Made by a program: the position numbers and the translations under genes | Assembly (NCBI GenBank): GCA_020349905.1 | Contig: CP070702.1 | Coordinates: forward strand, 921,862-975,515 | DNA: 53,654 nt | Reading direction: 5' to 3' | Origin: Candidatus Eiseniibacteriota bacterium | GTDB taxonomy: Bacteria; Eisenbacteria; RBG-16-71-46; JAFGJU01 | In this document: positions 39,694 through 47,989 of the stretch, one piece after another | Layout: each line of letters begins with the position of its first letter | Numbering within the stretch: the first letter of the stretch is position 1 | The notes under the pieces: model-generated | Told to the model about the DNA's origin: nothing | The model's input: only the letters and a program-made list of their open reading frames with translations | Databases searched by the model: none

Positions 39694-40150
39694 GCGGGGA
39701 CCTTCTGCGGGTGGGGCCTTGAGGATGGGGGTGCCAAGGGCGCCGCCCCAGGAAGACAGAAACCACCCGATTCTCAATGGTCTGAAAAGAAGAAAGTCAA
39801 CGCGCTAACGTATAATATTACAACATTCCGGCCCGAAAGCCAAAGCCCGTTTTGACGTGTCTTCCGGGGAAGGACTCTGACGAGGCCCCGCTACGTGAGC
39901 CTGTTCGTCGACCGTGAGCTTCGCACAACGCTGTCGTAACTTATTGTCACGTTATATGTTGTGCCGAGGCAGTTTTCCGGGAGGGGCGACCACTCCCCCG
40001 GCGCCCCAACGGGCTGGCCTTCTGGGGCAACCAGGAGCAGCGTGCCACTTGCAGTACCGACAGTTAGGGTCTATGCTGGCTCGGCAGCAGGTGAGGGCCG
40101 GGCGCAGGTGTGCCGCCTGCGGAATGCGGCGGTACGAGGAGGGAGCACGT
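39694..40150. other. Divergent intergenic region, RsbW-like and DMT genes
   Basis: No gene is supported. It holds an AT-rich promoter area (39811-39843) and a GC-rich stretch near 39976-40010 with overlapping inverted repeats (GGGAG/CTCCC and GGGGCG/CGCCCC) in the leader of the DMT gene. I could not match these to a known riboswitch. Confidence 0.5.
39815..39843 (-). promoter_or_regulatory. Candidate promoter of the RsbW/STAS operon
   Basis: Minus-strand TTGGCT (39838-39843) and TAATAT (39815-39820) are 17 bp apart, about 120 bases before the RsbW-like start. A plus-strand TATAAT overlaps at 39811-39816 and could serve the DMT gene, but has no matching -35 box. Confidence 0.4.
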
Positions 40151-41296
40151 GTGACTGCTCAGAACAGGGCCTACGTCTTTGCACTCCTGGCGGTCTTTTG
40201 CTGGTCGACGGTCGCCTCGGCGTTCAAGTTGACGCTACGGCACGTGGATTACCTCACCTTACTCTTTTACTCATCCTTTGTGGCCGCGGTCTTCCTTCTC
40301 GTTGTCTTGCTCGCCCAGGGCAAGGGGGGCCTTCTGAGAGAAGCCTTCAGGGGGCCTCGTGGCGACAGCGCCTCTGCGGTACCTGGCAGGGGCAGCGCCC
40401 CCCTGGTGCCACGCAGCGGCGGCTCGGGGACATCTCGTGGCGACAGCGCCGGAAGCACGGCACGTACCAGGGCTGGCGCGCATCCCCTGCTTCGTTCGGC
40501 TGCCGTCGGCTTTCTGAATCCCTTCCTCTACTACGTCGTTCTTTTCAAGGCCTACTCCCTGCTTCCTGCTCAGGAGGCCCAACCCCTGAACTACACGTGG
40601 CCCTTGATGCTGGTGCTTCTCTCGGCGCCCATGCTGGGAGAGAAGATACGGCCTCTCAGCGTGGTGGCTCTCTTCATAAGTTTCTTCGGCGTACTGGTCG
40701 TCTCGACCCGCGGAGACGTGCTCGGACTCCGATTCACCAATCTACCGGGGGCGCTTCTGGCCATGGGGAGCGCCATTGTGTGGGCGCTCTTCTGGCTGAA
40801 GAACCTCAAGGACGAGAGGGACGAGGTGCTCAAGCTCTTCCTGAATTTCCTCTTCGGATTCCTCTACGTAGCCGCGACGATCTTCGTCCTCAGCAGGCTG
40901 GGTCCGGCGGAAGGAACCGGTCCCCCGGGTGAGGTCCCTGCCGAGATTGCAGGGAGCGCGATGGGCGCGGGCGGGAGCGGGGCAGGAGCGATTCGCGCGT
41001 TTCCGCCGCCGGCCGACCTGGAGGGGCTGTTCGGGTGCCTGTACGCAGGCATCATGGAGATGGGTCTTGCGTTCGTGCTCTGGCTCAAGGCGCTGAGGCA
41101 ATCGGAGGGCACTGCGAAGGTCAGTAACCTCATCTTCCTCTCACCTTTTATCTCGCTCATCTTCATCCGCCTTGTAGTGGGAGAGACCATCCTTCCGTCC
41201 TCAATTCTGGGACTCGGGTTCATAGCTTGCGGAATACTTATTCAGAGAAAGGCGGCAAGCGGCTCCGGTGCTTCAGCCCTCCTTGCGAGCCCTTAG
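40151..41296 (+). CDS. DMT-superfamily (EamA) permease
   Basis: Membrane protein of 381 residues with about ten helices and two EamA halves: AYVFALLAVFCWSTVASAFK opens the first and PGALLAMGSAIVWALFWLKN the second. The motif QPLNYTWPLMLVLLSAPMLGE at the end of the first half is typical. Such permeases export or import small metabolites; the substrate is unknown. Two cytoplasmic or periplasmic loops are enlarged by low-complexity Gly/Ser/Arg/Pro sequence: about 45 residues after the second helix (containing RGDSA twice) and about 40 in the second half. The GTG at 40151 has AGGAGG eight bases upstream. Its 3' end overlaps the convergent RND gene by 24 bp. Confidence 0.85.
   Translation: MTAQNRAYVFALLAVFCWSTVASAFKLTLRHVDYLTLLFYSSFVAAVFLLVVLLAQGKGGLLREAFRGPRGDSASAVPGRGSAPLVPRSGGSGTSRGDSAGSTARTRAGAHPLLRSAAVGFLNPFLYYVVLFKAYSLLPAQEAQPLNYTWPLMLVLLSAPMLGEKIRPLSVVALFISFFGVLVVSTRGDVLGLRFTNLPGALLAMGSAIVWALFWLKNLKDERDEVLKLFLNFLFGFLYVAATIFVLSRLGPAEGTGPPGEVPAEIAGSAMGAGGSGAGAIRAFPPPADLEGLFGCLYAGIMEMGLAFVLWLKALRQSEGTAKVSNLIFLSPFISLIFIRLVVGETILPSSILGLGFIACGILIQRKAASGSGASALLASP
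40356..40450 (+). repeat. In-frame 17-bp direct repeat in the DMT gene insert
   Basis: CTCGTGGCGACAGCGCC occurs at 40356-40372 and 40434-40450, 78 bp apart, both coding for RGDSA within the low-complexity loop of the DMT permease. Confidence 0.8.
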
Positions 41297-44200
41297 CCCA
41301 TCCAGCAGGCTGTAGATGACCGGAATCAGGAAGAGGGTGAAGGAGGCGGAAACCAGCACCCCTCCGATGGAGACGATGGCCATCGGAGCGCGGAACTCGG
41401 CAGCCGCCCCCAGGCCCAGAGCCAGGGGAAGCATACCCAGGGAGGTTGCGACGTTGGTCATCACGATGGGCCTGAAACGGGTGGGGCACGCCTCCAGAAG
41501 CGCTTCCTTTGCCGCGTAGCCCTTTGTCCTCCTGAGCGTCGCGGTGTAATCCAGAAGCAAGATGGCGTTGTTCACCACAATACCCACAAGCATGATGAGA
41601 GCCATGAGGGAGAAGATGCTGATGGTCTTTCCCGTGACAAAGAGCGACAGCAGGACCCCCACGAGGGCGAGCGGCAGCGTGAGCATGATTGTGAACGGAT
41701 GCACGTAGGATTCCAGAAGAGCAGCCAGGAGCATGTAGGTCAGGATGATTGCCAGGATGAGGGCCTGGAAGAGCGAGGCAAAAGACTCCGCCATTATCTC
41801 CGCCATCCCGCTGAACTGGACGCCGTACCCAGGAGGAACATCCAGCTCGTCGGTCTTCCCTCTTATCTGCCCCACCATCTGACCGAGAGTACCCCTCGCG
41901 ATGTTGGCGCTTACGGTTATCATCCGTTCTCTATCCTTGCGCACTATCTGGGTCGGTCCCTCGTCGTAGTGAATCGAGGCGAGTTCCCCAAGAGGAATCG
42001 CCCTTCCTTCGGCCTTCACAAGCAGGTCGTCGACCTTGCCCACGTTGCTCCGGTCAGATTCGTCCAGCTTGACTCTTATGTCGTACTCCTCGTCCTTGTC
42101 GCGGTACTGCGAGGCGACCGCACCCGTCAGATACGTCCTCAAAACGGTGGCAAGGATTGCGGTCGATACTCCGTAATCAGCTGATTTCTCGCGCAGCGGG
42201 CTTAGCCTGACCTCGGGCTTGCCAATTCTCCAGCTTGTGTCCACGTCAACCGTGCCGTCAGTCTCTCTTACGATCGACGCAACCTTGTCCGCCAGAGAAA
42301 TCAGAATGGGCATTTCTTCTCCCACCACGTCTACCTGGATGTCCTTCATCCCTCCGCCGCCCATGGTGGAGCTGGGCTGTACCGTGAGCTTGGCAGACGG
42401 AATCTCCGTGAGCATCCCCCTCAAGACCCGGGCCAGCTCCTTGTCCGTTCTCTTTCGCTCGCGCTTGTCTACCAGCCGTATCAGAACCTCGCCCACGTTC
42501 ACGCCGGCCCCGCCCGCCCCCAGTTCGCTCTCAGTAGTCCCCACGGAAGTAAACAGCACGTCCACTTCCGGAAGAGAAGAGACCACGTCTTCGACCGTTC
42601 TCGCCGCCCGTTCGGTCTCGGCAAGGCTCGAACCCGTGGGCATCTCGATTCCAACGGACAGGATGCCGGTGTCGGAGCTTCCGAAGAATTCAGCCCCGAT
42701 GAACGGGACTAGGACGAGACTCAGAACGAGAAGCCCGAAGCACATACCCACCACGCGCCACCTGTGGTTCAGGCACCACTCCAAACCCTCTCGATAGCTC
42801 AAGGAGGCCCTCTCGTAGAACGAATCCCAGCCCGCGAAAAACCTGGCCAGGGGCGATTTCCTGCGTCCCTCTGAACGACCTGTGCGCGAAGCGAGCAACT
42901 TGGACGCAAGCATGGGGGTCAGGGTGAAGGACACCAGAAGGGACATGATGGTGGCAAACGTAACGGTCAGCCCGAACTGTCTGAAGAACTGTCCTATGAT
43001 TCCGGACATGAAGGCTATCGGCACGAAAACGACGACGTTGGTCATGGTGGAGGCCAGGACCGCAAGTGCGATTTCGGAGGTACCTTGCTCGGCGGCCTCG
43101 CGGGAGTCTTTTCCCATCTGCATGAACCTATATATGTTCTCCATGACAACGATGGAGTTCGTAACCAGGATTCCTATGCAGATGGCGAGCCCCATGAGCG
43201 ACATTACGTTGATGGTGAAGCCCGCGAAGTAGAGGAAGCCGAACGTGGCAACGATGGAGACGGGGATGCTCACACCCACAATCACTGTCCCCTCCCAGCT
43301 ATGCAGGAACAGGAACAGAACGAGTGCGGTGAGAATTATCCCGATTATCATGTTGCTCGTAACGTCCGATATGGAGCCCTCGATGAATGTGGACCTGTCC
43401 CGCGCCATCTGTATCTCCACGTCGGGCGGGAGGATGCTCTTCAGGCTCTCGATGGTCTGCTTAACGTCGGCGGCGACCTGTACAGTGTTCGCGTCCGTCC
43501 TCTTCTGCAGCGTTATCCCGACCGTCTCCTGGCCGTTGAACCTAGCAAGTTCCCTGACTTCCTCGAACGAATCGCGCACGTCCGCAATCTCTCCGAGACG
43601 CACAGGGCTCGAGTTGTTCCTCTGTATCCATACGTCCCGAATCTCGTCCAGGCTCTCAAACTCGCCCTGGATGCGCACCCCGTACTCTCTACTCTCCTCC
43701 GTGATGTGACCGCCCGGAACGTTCAGGTTCTCCACGGCAATGGCAGCCACCACGTCCATGATGGAGAGCCCGTAGCCCGTGAGCTTCTCTTTTGACACCA
43801 GGACCGAGATCTCTCGTTTCCTCCCGCCGATGATGTCGATGGCGGCGAGACCTTCCACCTTGGCCAGCTGCAGCCTTATCGTCTCGTCTGCGATTTCGTA
43901 GGTCTCTTGCAGCGGTCGCTTGCCAGAAACGGCGAGATTCATCACGGGGATGGCGCCTATGTCGAACTTACTGATGGCGGGAAGCTCAATGTCCTCGGGC
44001 AGGGTAGCCAGAATGGCGTCCACCTTTCCTTTGACGTCCATGCTCGCGAAGTCCGCATCTGTTCCGAGCTCGAACTCTGCTACAACGATCGACACGCCTT
44101 CCTGGGAATAGGATTGCAGGGTCTTCAGTCCTCCGATGGAGCTCACGACGTCCTCGATGGGCTCTGACACCAGACTCTCGATCTCCTCCGGGCCCGCTCC

Positions 44201-44356
44201 TGGATACACGGTGACAACGGTGACCACGGGGAATTCTATCGGAGGGAAGAGGTCCACGGTGAGTCTCACGTAGGAGAACGCTCCTATCACCACGAGTGAA
44301 AGAAGCGCCATAGTGGCCAGGACCGATCGTCTCACCGACAGTTTTGCCAGAAACAT
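41273..44356 (-). CDS. RND efflux pump permease
   Basis: Inner-membrane transporter of 1027 residues of the AcrB/HAE1 group. It has 12 helices with two large periplasmic loops; the start MFLAKLSVRRSVLATMALLS and PGAGPEEIESLVSEPIEDVV are typical. It would drive export with an adaptor and a TolC channel, both encoded just upstream. In helix 4 the proton-relay pair Asp-Asp of AcrB (LVDDAIV) is replaced by Thr-Asn (GILVTNSIVVMEN), and helix 10 has VGIVVNNAILLLDY without the relay Lys. The coupling ion or mechanism may therefore differ from AcrB; similar replacements occur in other RND groups. The order is TetR, TolC, adaptor, permease, with gaps of 7, 40 and 93 bp. Confidence 0.93.
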   Translation of the reverse strand: MFLAKLSVRRSVLATMALLSLVVIGAFSYVRLTVDLFPPIEFPVVTVVTVYPGAGPEEIESLVSEPIEDVVSSIGGLKTLQSYSQEGVSIVVAEFELGTDADFASMDVKGKVDAILATLPEDIELPAISKFDIGAIPVMNLAVSGKRPLQETYEIADETIRLQLAKVEGLAAIDIIGGRKREISVLVSKEKLTGYGLSIMDVVAAIAVENLNVPGGHITEESREYGVRIQGEFESLDEIRDVWIQRNNSSPVRLGEIADVRDSFEEVRELARFNGQETVGITLQKRTDANTVQVAADVKQTIESLKSILPPDVEIQMARDRSTFIEGSISDVTSNMIIGIILTALVLFLFLHSWEGTVIVGVSIPVSIVATFGFLYFAGFTINVMSLMGLAICIGILVTNSIVVMENIYRFMQMGKDSREAAEQGTSEIALAVLASTMTNVVVFVPIAFMSGIIGQFFRQFGLTVTFATIMSLLVSFTLTPMLASKLLASRTGRSEGRRKSPLARFFAGWDSFYERASLSYREGLEWCLNHRWRVVGMCFGLLVLSLVLVPFIGAEFFGSSDTGILSVGIEMPTGSSLAETERAARTVEDVVSSLPEVDVLFTSVGTTESELGAGGAGVNVGEVLIRLVDKRERKRTDKELARVLRGMLTEIPSAKLTVQPSSTMGGGGMKDIQVDVVGEEMPILISLADKVASIVRETDGTVDVDTSWRIGKPEVRLSPLREKSADYGVSTAILATVLRTYLTGAVASQYRDKDEEYDIRVKLDESDRSNVGKVDDLLVKAEGRAIPLGELASIHYDEGPTQIVRKDRERMITVSANIARGTLGQMVGQIRGKTDELDVPPGYGVQFSGMAEIMAESFASLFQALILAIILTYMLLAALLESYVHPFTIMLTLPLALVGVLLSLFVTGKTISIFSLMALIMLVGIVVNNAILLLDYTATLRRTKGYAAKEALLEACPTRFRPIVMTNVATSLGMLPLALGLGAAAEFRAPMAIVSIGGVLVSASFTLFLIPVIYSLLDGLRARKEG

Positions 44357-44449
44357 TGGATGCGTGCTCCCTGGTTCAGAATCTGCTTCGTTGAGCAGTG
44401 CGTTCTCCGCACATCAAGCTTTGTCCGAAAGGCCAGATTCTGTTTCGCG

Positions 44450-45502
44450 CTAGTTCCCCTCTAAGAGCTTCAGCTTCTCCCCTCCCGAGAGAAGCTCGTG
44501 GCCTCTCAAGACGACGCGCTCGCCTTCCAAGAGGCCCTCAAGTATCTCCGCGGATTTCTCATTGATGATTCCCACCGTGACGGGCCTGAGCTCCGCCCGC
44601 TCCTCTTCCGTGATGACGAAAACGGCCTGCTCTCCTTCTCGGCTCAGGATACATCGCAAGGGGACGATAAGAACGTCCGCTTCGTACTGGGTGAGGATTT
44701 CCGCCGTAACGAAGGAGCCCGGCTTCAAGAGACGCGCTGCGTTATCGGCCTCTATCTCCACCCTGAACGTCCTGGTTTCCGGGTTCGCCGAGGACGAGAT
44801 GGTGGACACCTCACCGGGCACTTTCTCCTCGCGCGCTGCAGAGATGAAGACCCGGTTTCCGGCCTTCAGCTCCTTGAGCTCTGTCTGGCTCGCGTCAACG
44901 ACTACCTTGACGCTGTCGAACCTGGCCACTGTGCACAGCACGGTCCCAGCAGAAACCGTCTCGTCTTCGTAGACGTTCACGGAGGTCACGACGCCCCGGA
45001 TCGGAGACGTTATCTCCACCAGGGACCTTGCGGCTTCGAAGTTGGCTTTGGCGATTTCCAGTCCGCTTTCCGCCTGCTCCATGACCTGTCTGGAGATGGC
45101 ACCCTTTTCCAGGAGCGCCTTCATTCTCGAGGCGTTCTTCTCAGCGTCCCCCAGTGCGGCCTTCGCCTGCCTGAACTGAGCCATGGGGCTGCTCGTGTCG
45201 AAGGTTAGGAGAAGCTGTCCGCTTGTCACGGACTGACCCGCCGCGACGTAGACGCGCGCCACACGTTCGGTGATTCTGCTGATCAGGTCGGCCTGCGCGA
45301 TGCCCTGCACGGTACCTGTCAGCTCCACGGACCGGGAGATGTCTCCGCGCGCAGCCGTATAGAACGAAACAGGCACGCCCCGCTCCGTCTGAAGCTGAGA
45401 TATGCTCTTCGTCTGAGGTCTCTTGCTGGAACGCCAGATGCGATTCCCGGCAAGAACGAGCACCAGAGCGACAATCATAATGAGAATCAGTTTTCGCTTC
45501 AT
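44450..45502 (-). CDS. Periplasmic adaptor subunit of RND efflux pump
   Basis: Membrane-fusion protein of 350 residues with an N-terminal anchor (LILIMIVALVLVLAGN). It shows the lipoyl half-motifs (VELTGTVQGIAQADLISRI and ITSPIRGVVTSVNVYEDETV) flanking a helical hairpin (FRQAKAALGDAEKNASRMKA), then the beta-barrel and membrane-proximal domains (FRVEIEADNAARLLKPGSFV). This is the standard HlyD/AcrA-type adaptor joining the permease to TolC. The ATG at 45502 with GGGAG nine bases upstream was preferred over the TTG at 45508. No lipobox is present, so the anchor is a transmembrane helix. It belongs to the efflux operon. Confidence 0.92.
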   Translation of the reverse strand: MKRKLILIMIVALVLVLAGNRIWRSSKRPQTKSISQLQTERGVPVSFYTAARGDISRSVELTGTVQGIAQADLISRITERVARVYVAAGQSVTSGQLLLTFDTSSPMAQFRQAKAALGDAEKNASRMKALLEKGAISRQVMEQAESGLEIAKANFEAARSLVEITSPIRGVVTSVNVYEDETVSAGTVLCTVARFDSVKVVVDASQTELKELKAGNRVFISAAREEKVPGEVSTISSSANPETRTFRVEIEADNAARLLKPGSFVTAEILTQYEADVLIVPLRCILSREGEQAVFVITEEERAELRPVTVGIINEKSAEILEGLLEGERVVLRGHELLSGGEKLKLLEGN

Positions 45503-45542
45503 CCTCAAGAACTCCCTTGAGAGGTGTTATCCGCGTCCATCC

Positions 45543-47024
45543 CTACTCCAGATGACCGCCTGTCGCGCGCTCGATTTCGGCGACGGCCATGAACTGCTCG
45601 AAGACGGACACGAAGTAGTTTGTCTTCGCCCTGCTCAGCGCCACCTGCGAATCCAGCACCTCGAGCTGTGTCCCGACGCCGTTCTCGTAGCGAATGTTTG
45701 CTATATCCATTCCCTTCTGGGCCTGTTCGACCGAGGCAAGCTGTGACTCCACCAGTTCCCTGGTCTCTTCCAGACGCGAAACCGCCTGCTCCACTTCCAG
45801 CCTCACTATGTCCTCCACCTGGGCCGCGTAGAGAAGCGCTTGCTCGTACTGGGCCCTGGATTGCTTTATCTTTCCCTTCGTGTAGAGACCGTCGAACATC
45901 GGGATGGACATGGCCAGCGCAAGAGTCCACATCCTGGAGCGCCACCTGTCGGGTTCTAAGCTGGCCTCTTCAGTGTTCATGGTTGCACTTCCGGCCAGTG
46001 CCAGGCTCGGATACCTGTCCGCCCTGGCAAGATCCAGGGCCGCCCTCATTCCCTTGGCGTACAGTTTCGCCGCAGCAATCTCGTGACGGTTCTCTTTGGC
46101 GAGCGAGAAGGCCTCTGCAGTGGAGATGTGGACGTCGTCGTATGAGAGCTCTCCGTCCGGCTCGATGGCTTCATCTGCGGGGAGACCGAGGGAGTTTCTG
46201 AAGATGATTAGCGAGCGCTGAAGCTCGTTCCTGGACCTGATCTGCTCCGGCACCAGCTCTGCCTCGCGCACGCGAGCCCGGATGAGCTCGTATTCAGACG
46301 CCAGGCCTTCGTTGAAAAGTTCCTCCACGTCTTCACGGTGCGCCTGTGCCAGCGCCAGGGCTTCCCCGGCCAGCACAGACATGCGTCTCGCAAGGAGCAC
46401 GCCGGCGAAGGAGGCCTTGACCTGGTAGACGACGTCGGCGGCGGTGGCAAGCTCGTTCTCGCGCGCGTAGCCCCTTGCGGCATCAGCAGCTCTCAAGGCG
46501 GCACCGGTGCGCCCGGCGGTGTAGATGGGTTGAAGCAGAGACACGGAAGTCTCTAGGTACGCGTCGTCTATGTTGAACGTGAAGCCTTCGCTTCCTCCGA
46601 AATTCATCGTACCGCCGCTCTGGATGTAGCGGCTCTCTGCGGAGAGGTTTGGAAGTGCACCGGCGCGCGCCTGGACGACACGACCCTCCATGGCATCAAC
46701 TTCCTGCTTCTGAATGAGGAGCTGCTTGTTGTTCACCAGGGCCAGCTCGACGCTCTCCTCCAGGCTGAGTCTTCTCGCGGCCGGTTGAGCTTCTGTTCTC
46801 ACCCGCGCGGAATCGGACGAGGCGCCTCTTGGACCTGGGGCCGCGCCGTTCGAACGAGCAGGCACCGAAAGCAGAACGGCCACAAGGACTCCGAAACTCA
46901 ATAGACAGGGCAACGTACCTGCTCCGGCAGATCTCCCGGGCTCCCTGCCCGGGGTTCTTGCCTTAAGCCAATTGACGGGGTACCGCCGTGCGGTCAGAGC
47001 TTGGCTGAGATGCCGAGTTTTCAC
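45543..47024 (-). CDS. TolC-family outer membrane efflux protein
   Basis: Protein of 493 residues with a signal segment (LLSFGVLVAVLLSVPARS) after an unusually long basic N-terminal stretch of about 40 residues. The body repeats the TolC pattern of long helices and strands: LSLEESVELALVNNKQLLIQ, QARAGALPNLSAESRY, then LARADRYPSLALAGSATMN in the second half. The trimer would form the outer-membrane channel of the pump. The start is a GTG at 47024, seven bases after the TetR stop, with GAGAGG about 10 bases upstream; a later start closer to the signal peptide is possible. Confidence 0.9.
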   Translation of the reverse strand: MKTRHLSQALTARRYPVNWLKARTPGREPGRSAGAGTLPCLLSFGVLVAVLLSVPARSNGAAPGPRGASSDSARVRTEAQPAARRLSLEESVELALVNNKQLLIQKQEVDAMEGRVVQARAGALPNLSAESRYIQSGGTMNFGGSEGFTFNIDDAYLETSVSLLQPIYTAGRTGAALRAADAARGYARENELATAADVVYQVKASFAGVLLARRMSVLAGEALALAQAHREDVEELFNEGLASEYELIRARVREAELVPEQIRSRNELQRSLIIFRNSLGLPADEAIEPDGELSYDDVHISTAEAFSLAKENRHEIAAAKLYAKGMRAALDLARADRYPSLALAGSATMNTEEASLEPDRWRSRMWTLALAMSIPMFDGLYTKGKIKQSRAQYEQALLYAAQVEDIVRLEVEQAVSRLEETRELVESQLASVEQAQKGMDIANIRYENGVGTQLEVLDSQVALSRAKTNYFVSVFEQFMAVAEIERATGGHLE

Positions 47025-47031
47025 CTGAGCT

Positions 47032-47643
47032 CTACCTCTCCAGTCCTTCGAACACTAAGTCACATACCATTCGCGCGTCTTCCGCGGGACGAGGCTTGAT
47101 TTCCTTGATATGCCAGTAGTACACGAGGGAATGTAGGACGGAAAGCAGCACGTGCGACATCTTCTTCACATCCACTCGCCTTATTTCCCTGCGCGAGATA
47201 CCTTCCCTCAACACGTCCTCCACCAGTTCGGTGTACACAGCGTATCGCTCGTCGATGGACCTCTTCATCCTCCTCTTCATCTCCTGGGTCTTGAAGACGA
47301 CTTCCGAGGAGAGGATCCTCGTGAGAAACTGGTTCTTCGCGAAATGTTCCAGCTGTTCTCTCGCAATGCCCTCTATTCTGGAACGGCAGTCCGCCTTCTC
47401 ACTTGCGGCTTGCTTCACCTTGAGAAGCTGCTCGTCAATGACACCCTCCAGGACCGCCAGGAACAGCTCCGCCTTCCCGGAGAAATACCAGTACGTGGTT
47501 CCCTTCCCGAGTTGTGCCTTCCTGGCTATCTCTTCCAGTGTAGAGTGGTGGTAGCCCTTCCTGGAGAACACCACCCGGGCAGCAGCAAGTATCTGCTTCC
47601 TGCGGGCCACTCTCTCTTTCTCACGCCTGGTCTTGCCGTTCAA
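47032..47643 (-). CDS. TetR-family transcriptional regulator of the efflux operon
   Basis: DNA-binding protein of 203 residues. The N-terminal helix-turn-helix reads RRKQILAAARVVFSRKGYHHSTLEEIARKA followed by GKGTTYWYFSGKAELFLAVL, the TetR signature. The C-terminal ligand domain is all helical and variable. It is first in the operon with TolC, adaptor and permease genes, so it most likely represses the operon until an exported compound binds. The start is a TTG with GGAG about 12 bases upstream, a weak assignment. A good promoter (47727-47755) lies about 85 bases upstream. Confidence 0.9.
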   Translation of the reverse strand: MNGKTRREKERVARRKQILAAARVVFSRKGYHHSTLEEIARKAQLGKGTTYWYFSGKAELFLAVLEGVIDEQLLKVKQAASEKADCRSRIEGIAREQLEHFAKNQFLTRILSSEVVFKTQEMKRRMKRSIDERYAVYTELVEDVLREGISRREIRRVDVKKMSHVLLSVLHSLVYYWHIKEIKPRPAEDARMVCDLVFEGLER

Positions 47644-47726
47644 GGTTCACTGCTCTCCTGGACTGCTTGGCGAAGCAAGGCGCATTGTCTCGACTGGGAA
47701 GTCAATAATCGACCGGCAGTTCGACA

Positions 47727-47755
47727 ATCTTATCACGGCCTTCTGCACAAGTCAA
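47727..47755 (-). promoter_or_regulatory. Sigma70-type promoter of the efflux operon
   Basis: Minus-strand TTGACT (47750-47755) and TAAGAT (47727-47732) are 17 bp apart. Just downstream, the imperfect dyad ATTGTCGA-N8-TCGATTAT overlaps the predicted start site, where a TetR-type repressor would be expected to bind. Confidence 0.6.
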
Positions 47756-47931
47756 GGGGCTTTCTGGACCTGCAAGTTCGACACGAAGGGCCAGACACGG
47801 CCTCCGCGACTCACGTGTCGGGGACGGTATCCGGGAGAGAGGCGTCAAGCCAGACCGATGAAGAGTCGGGTCGGGCCTCCTGAAGGGGATGTGGTCACTG
47901 ATCATCTAGCTGAGGAGGCTGTATTGGAAAT

Positions 47932-47969
47932 CGTCCGCAGCGCACGCGGCCTAACGCGCGCTGCGGACG
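47932..47969 (-). terminator. Hairpin after the cytochrome gene
   Basis: CGTCCGCAGCGC (47932-47943) pairs perfectly over 12 bp with GCGCTGCGGACG (47958-47969); three more pairs can form inside the loop. It begins 21 bases past the cytochrome stop codon. No T-run follows on the minus strand. Confidence 0.6.
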
Positions 47970-47989
47970 TAGAGAGTTCGAACAGGATA

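Larger units (their letters stand above)
47644..47989. other. Intergenic region upstream of the efflux operon
   Basis: No gene is supported. From left to right it holds the tetR leader, the operon promoter (47727-47755) with a possible operator next to it (TCGA-N8-TCGA within 47704-47729), about 180 bp without recognisable signal, and the cytochrome terminator hairpin (47932-47969). Confidence 0.5.

Noticed and set aside
39976..40010. Possible riboswitch in the DMT permease leader
   Set aside because: Overlapping GC-rich inverted repeats are present, but none of the conserved cores of guanidine, cobalamin, c-di-GMP or TPP riboswitches could be found.
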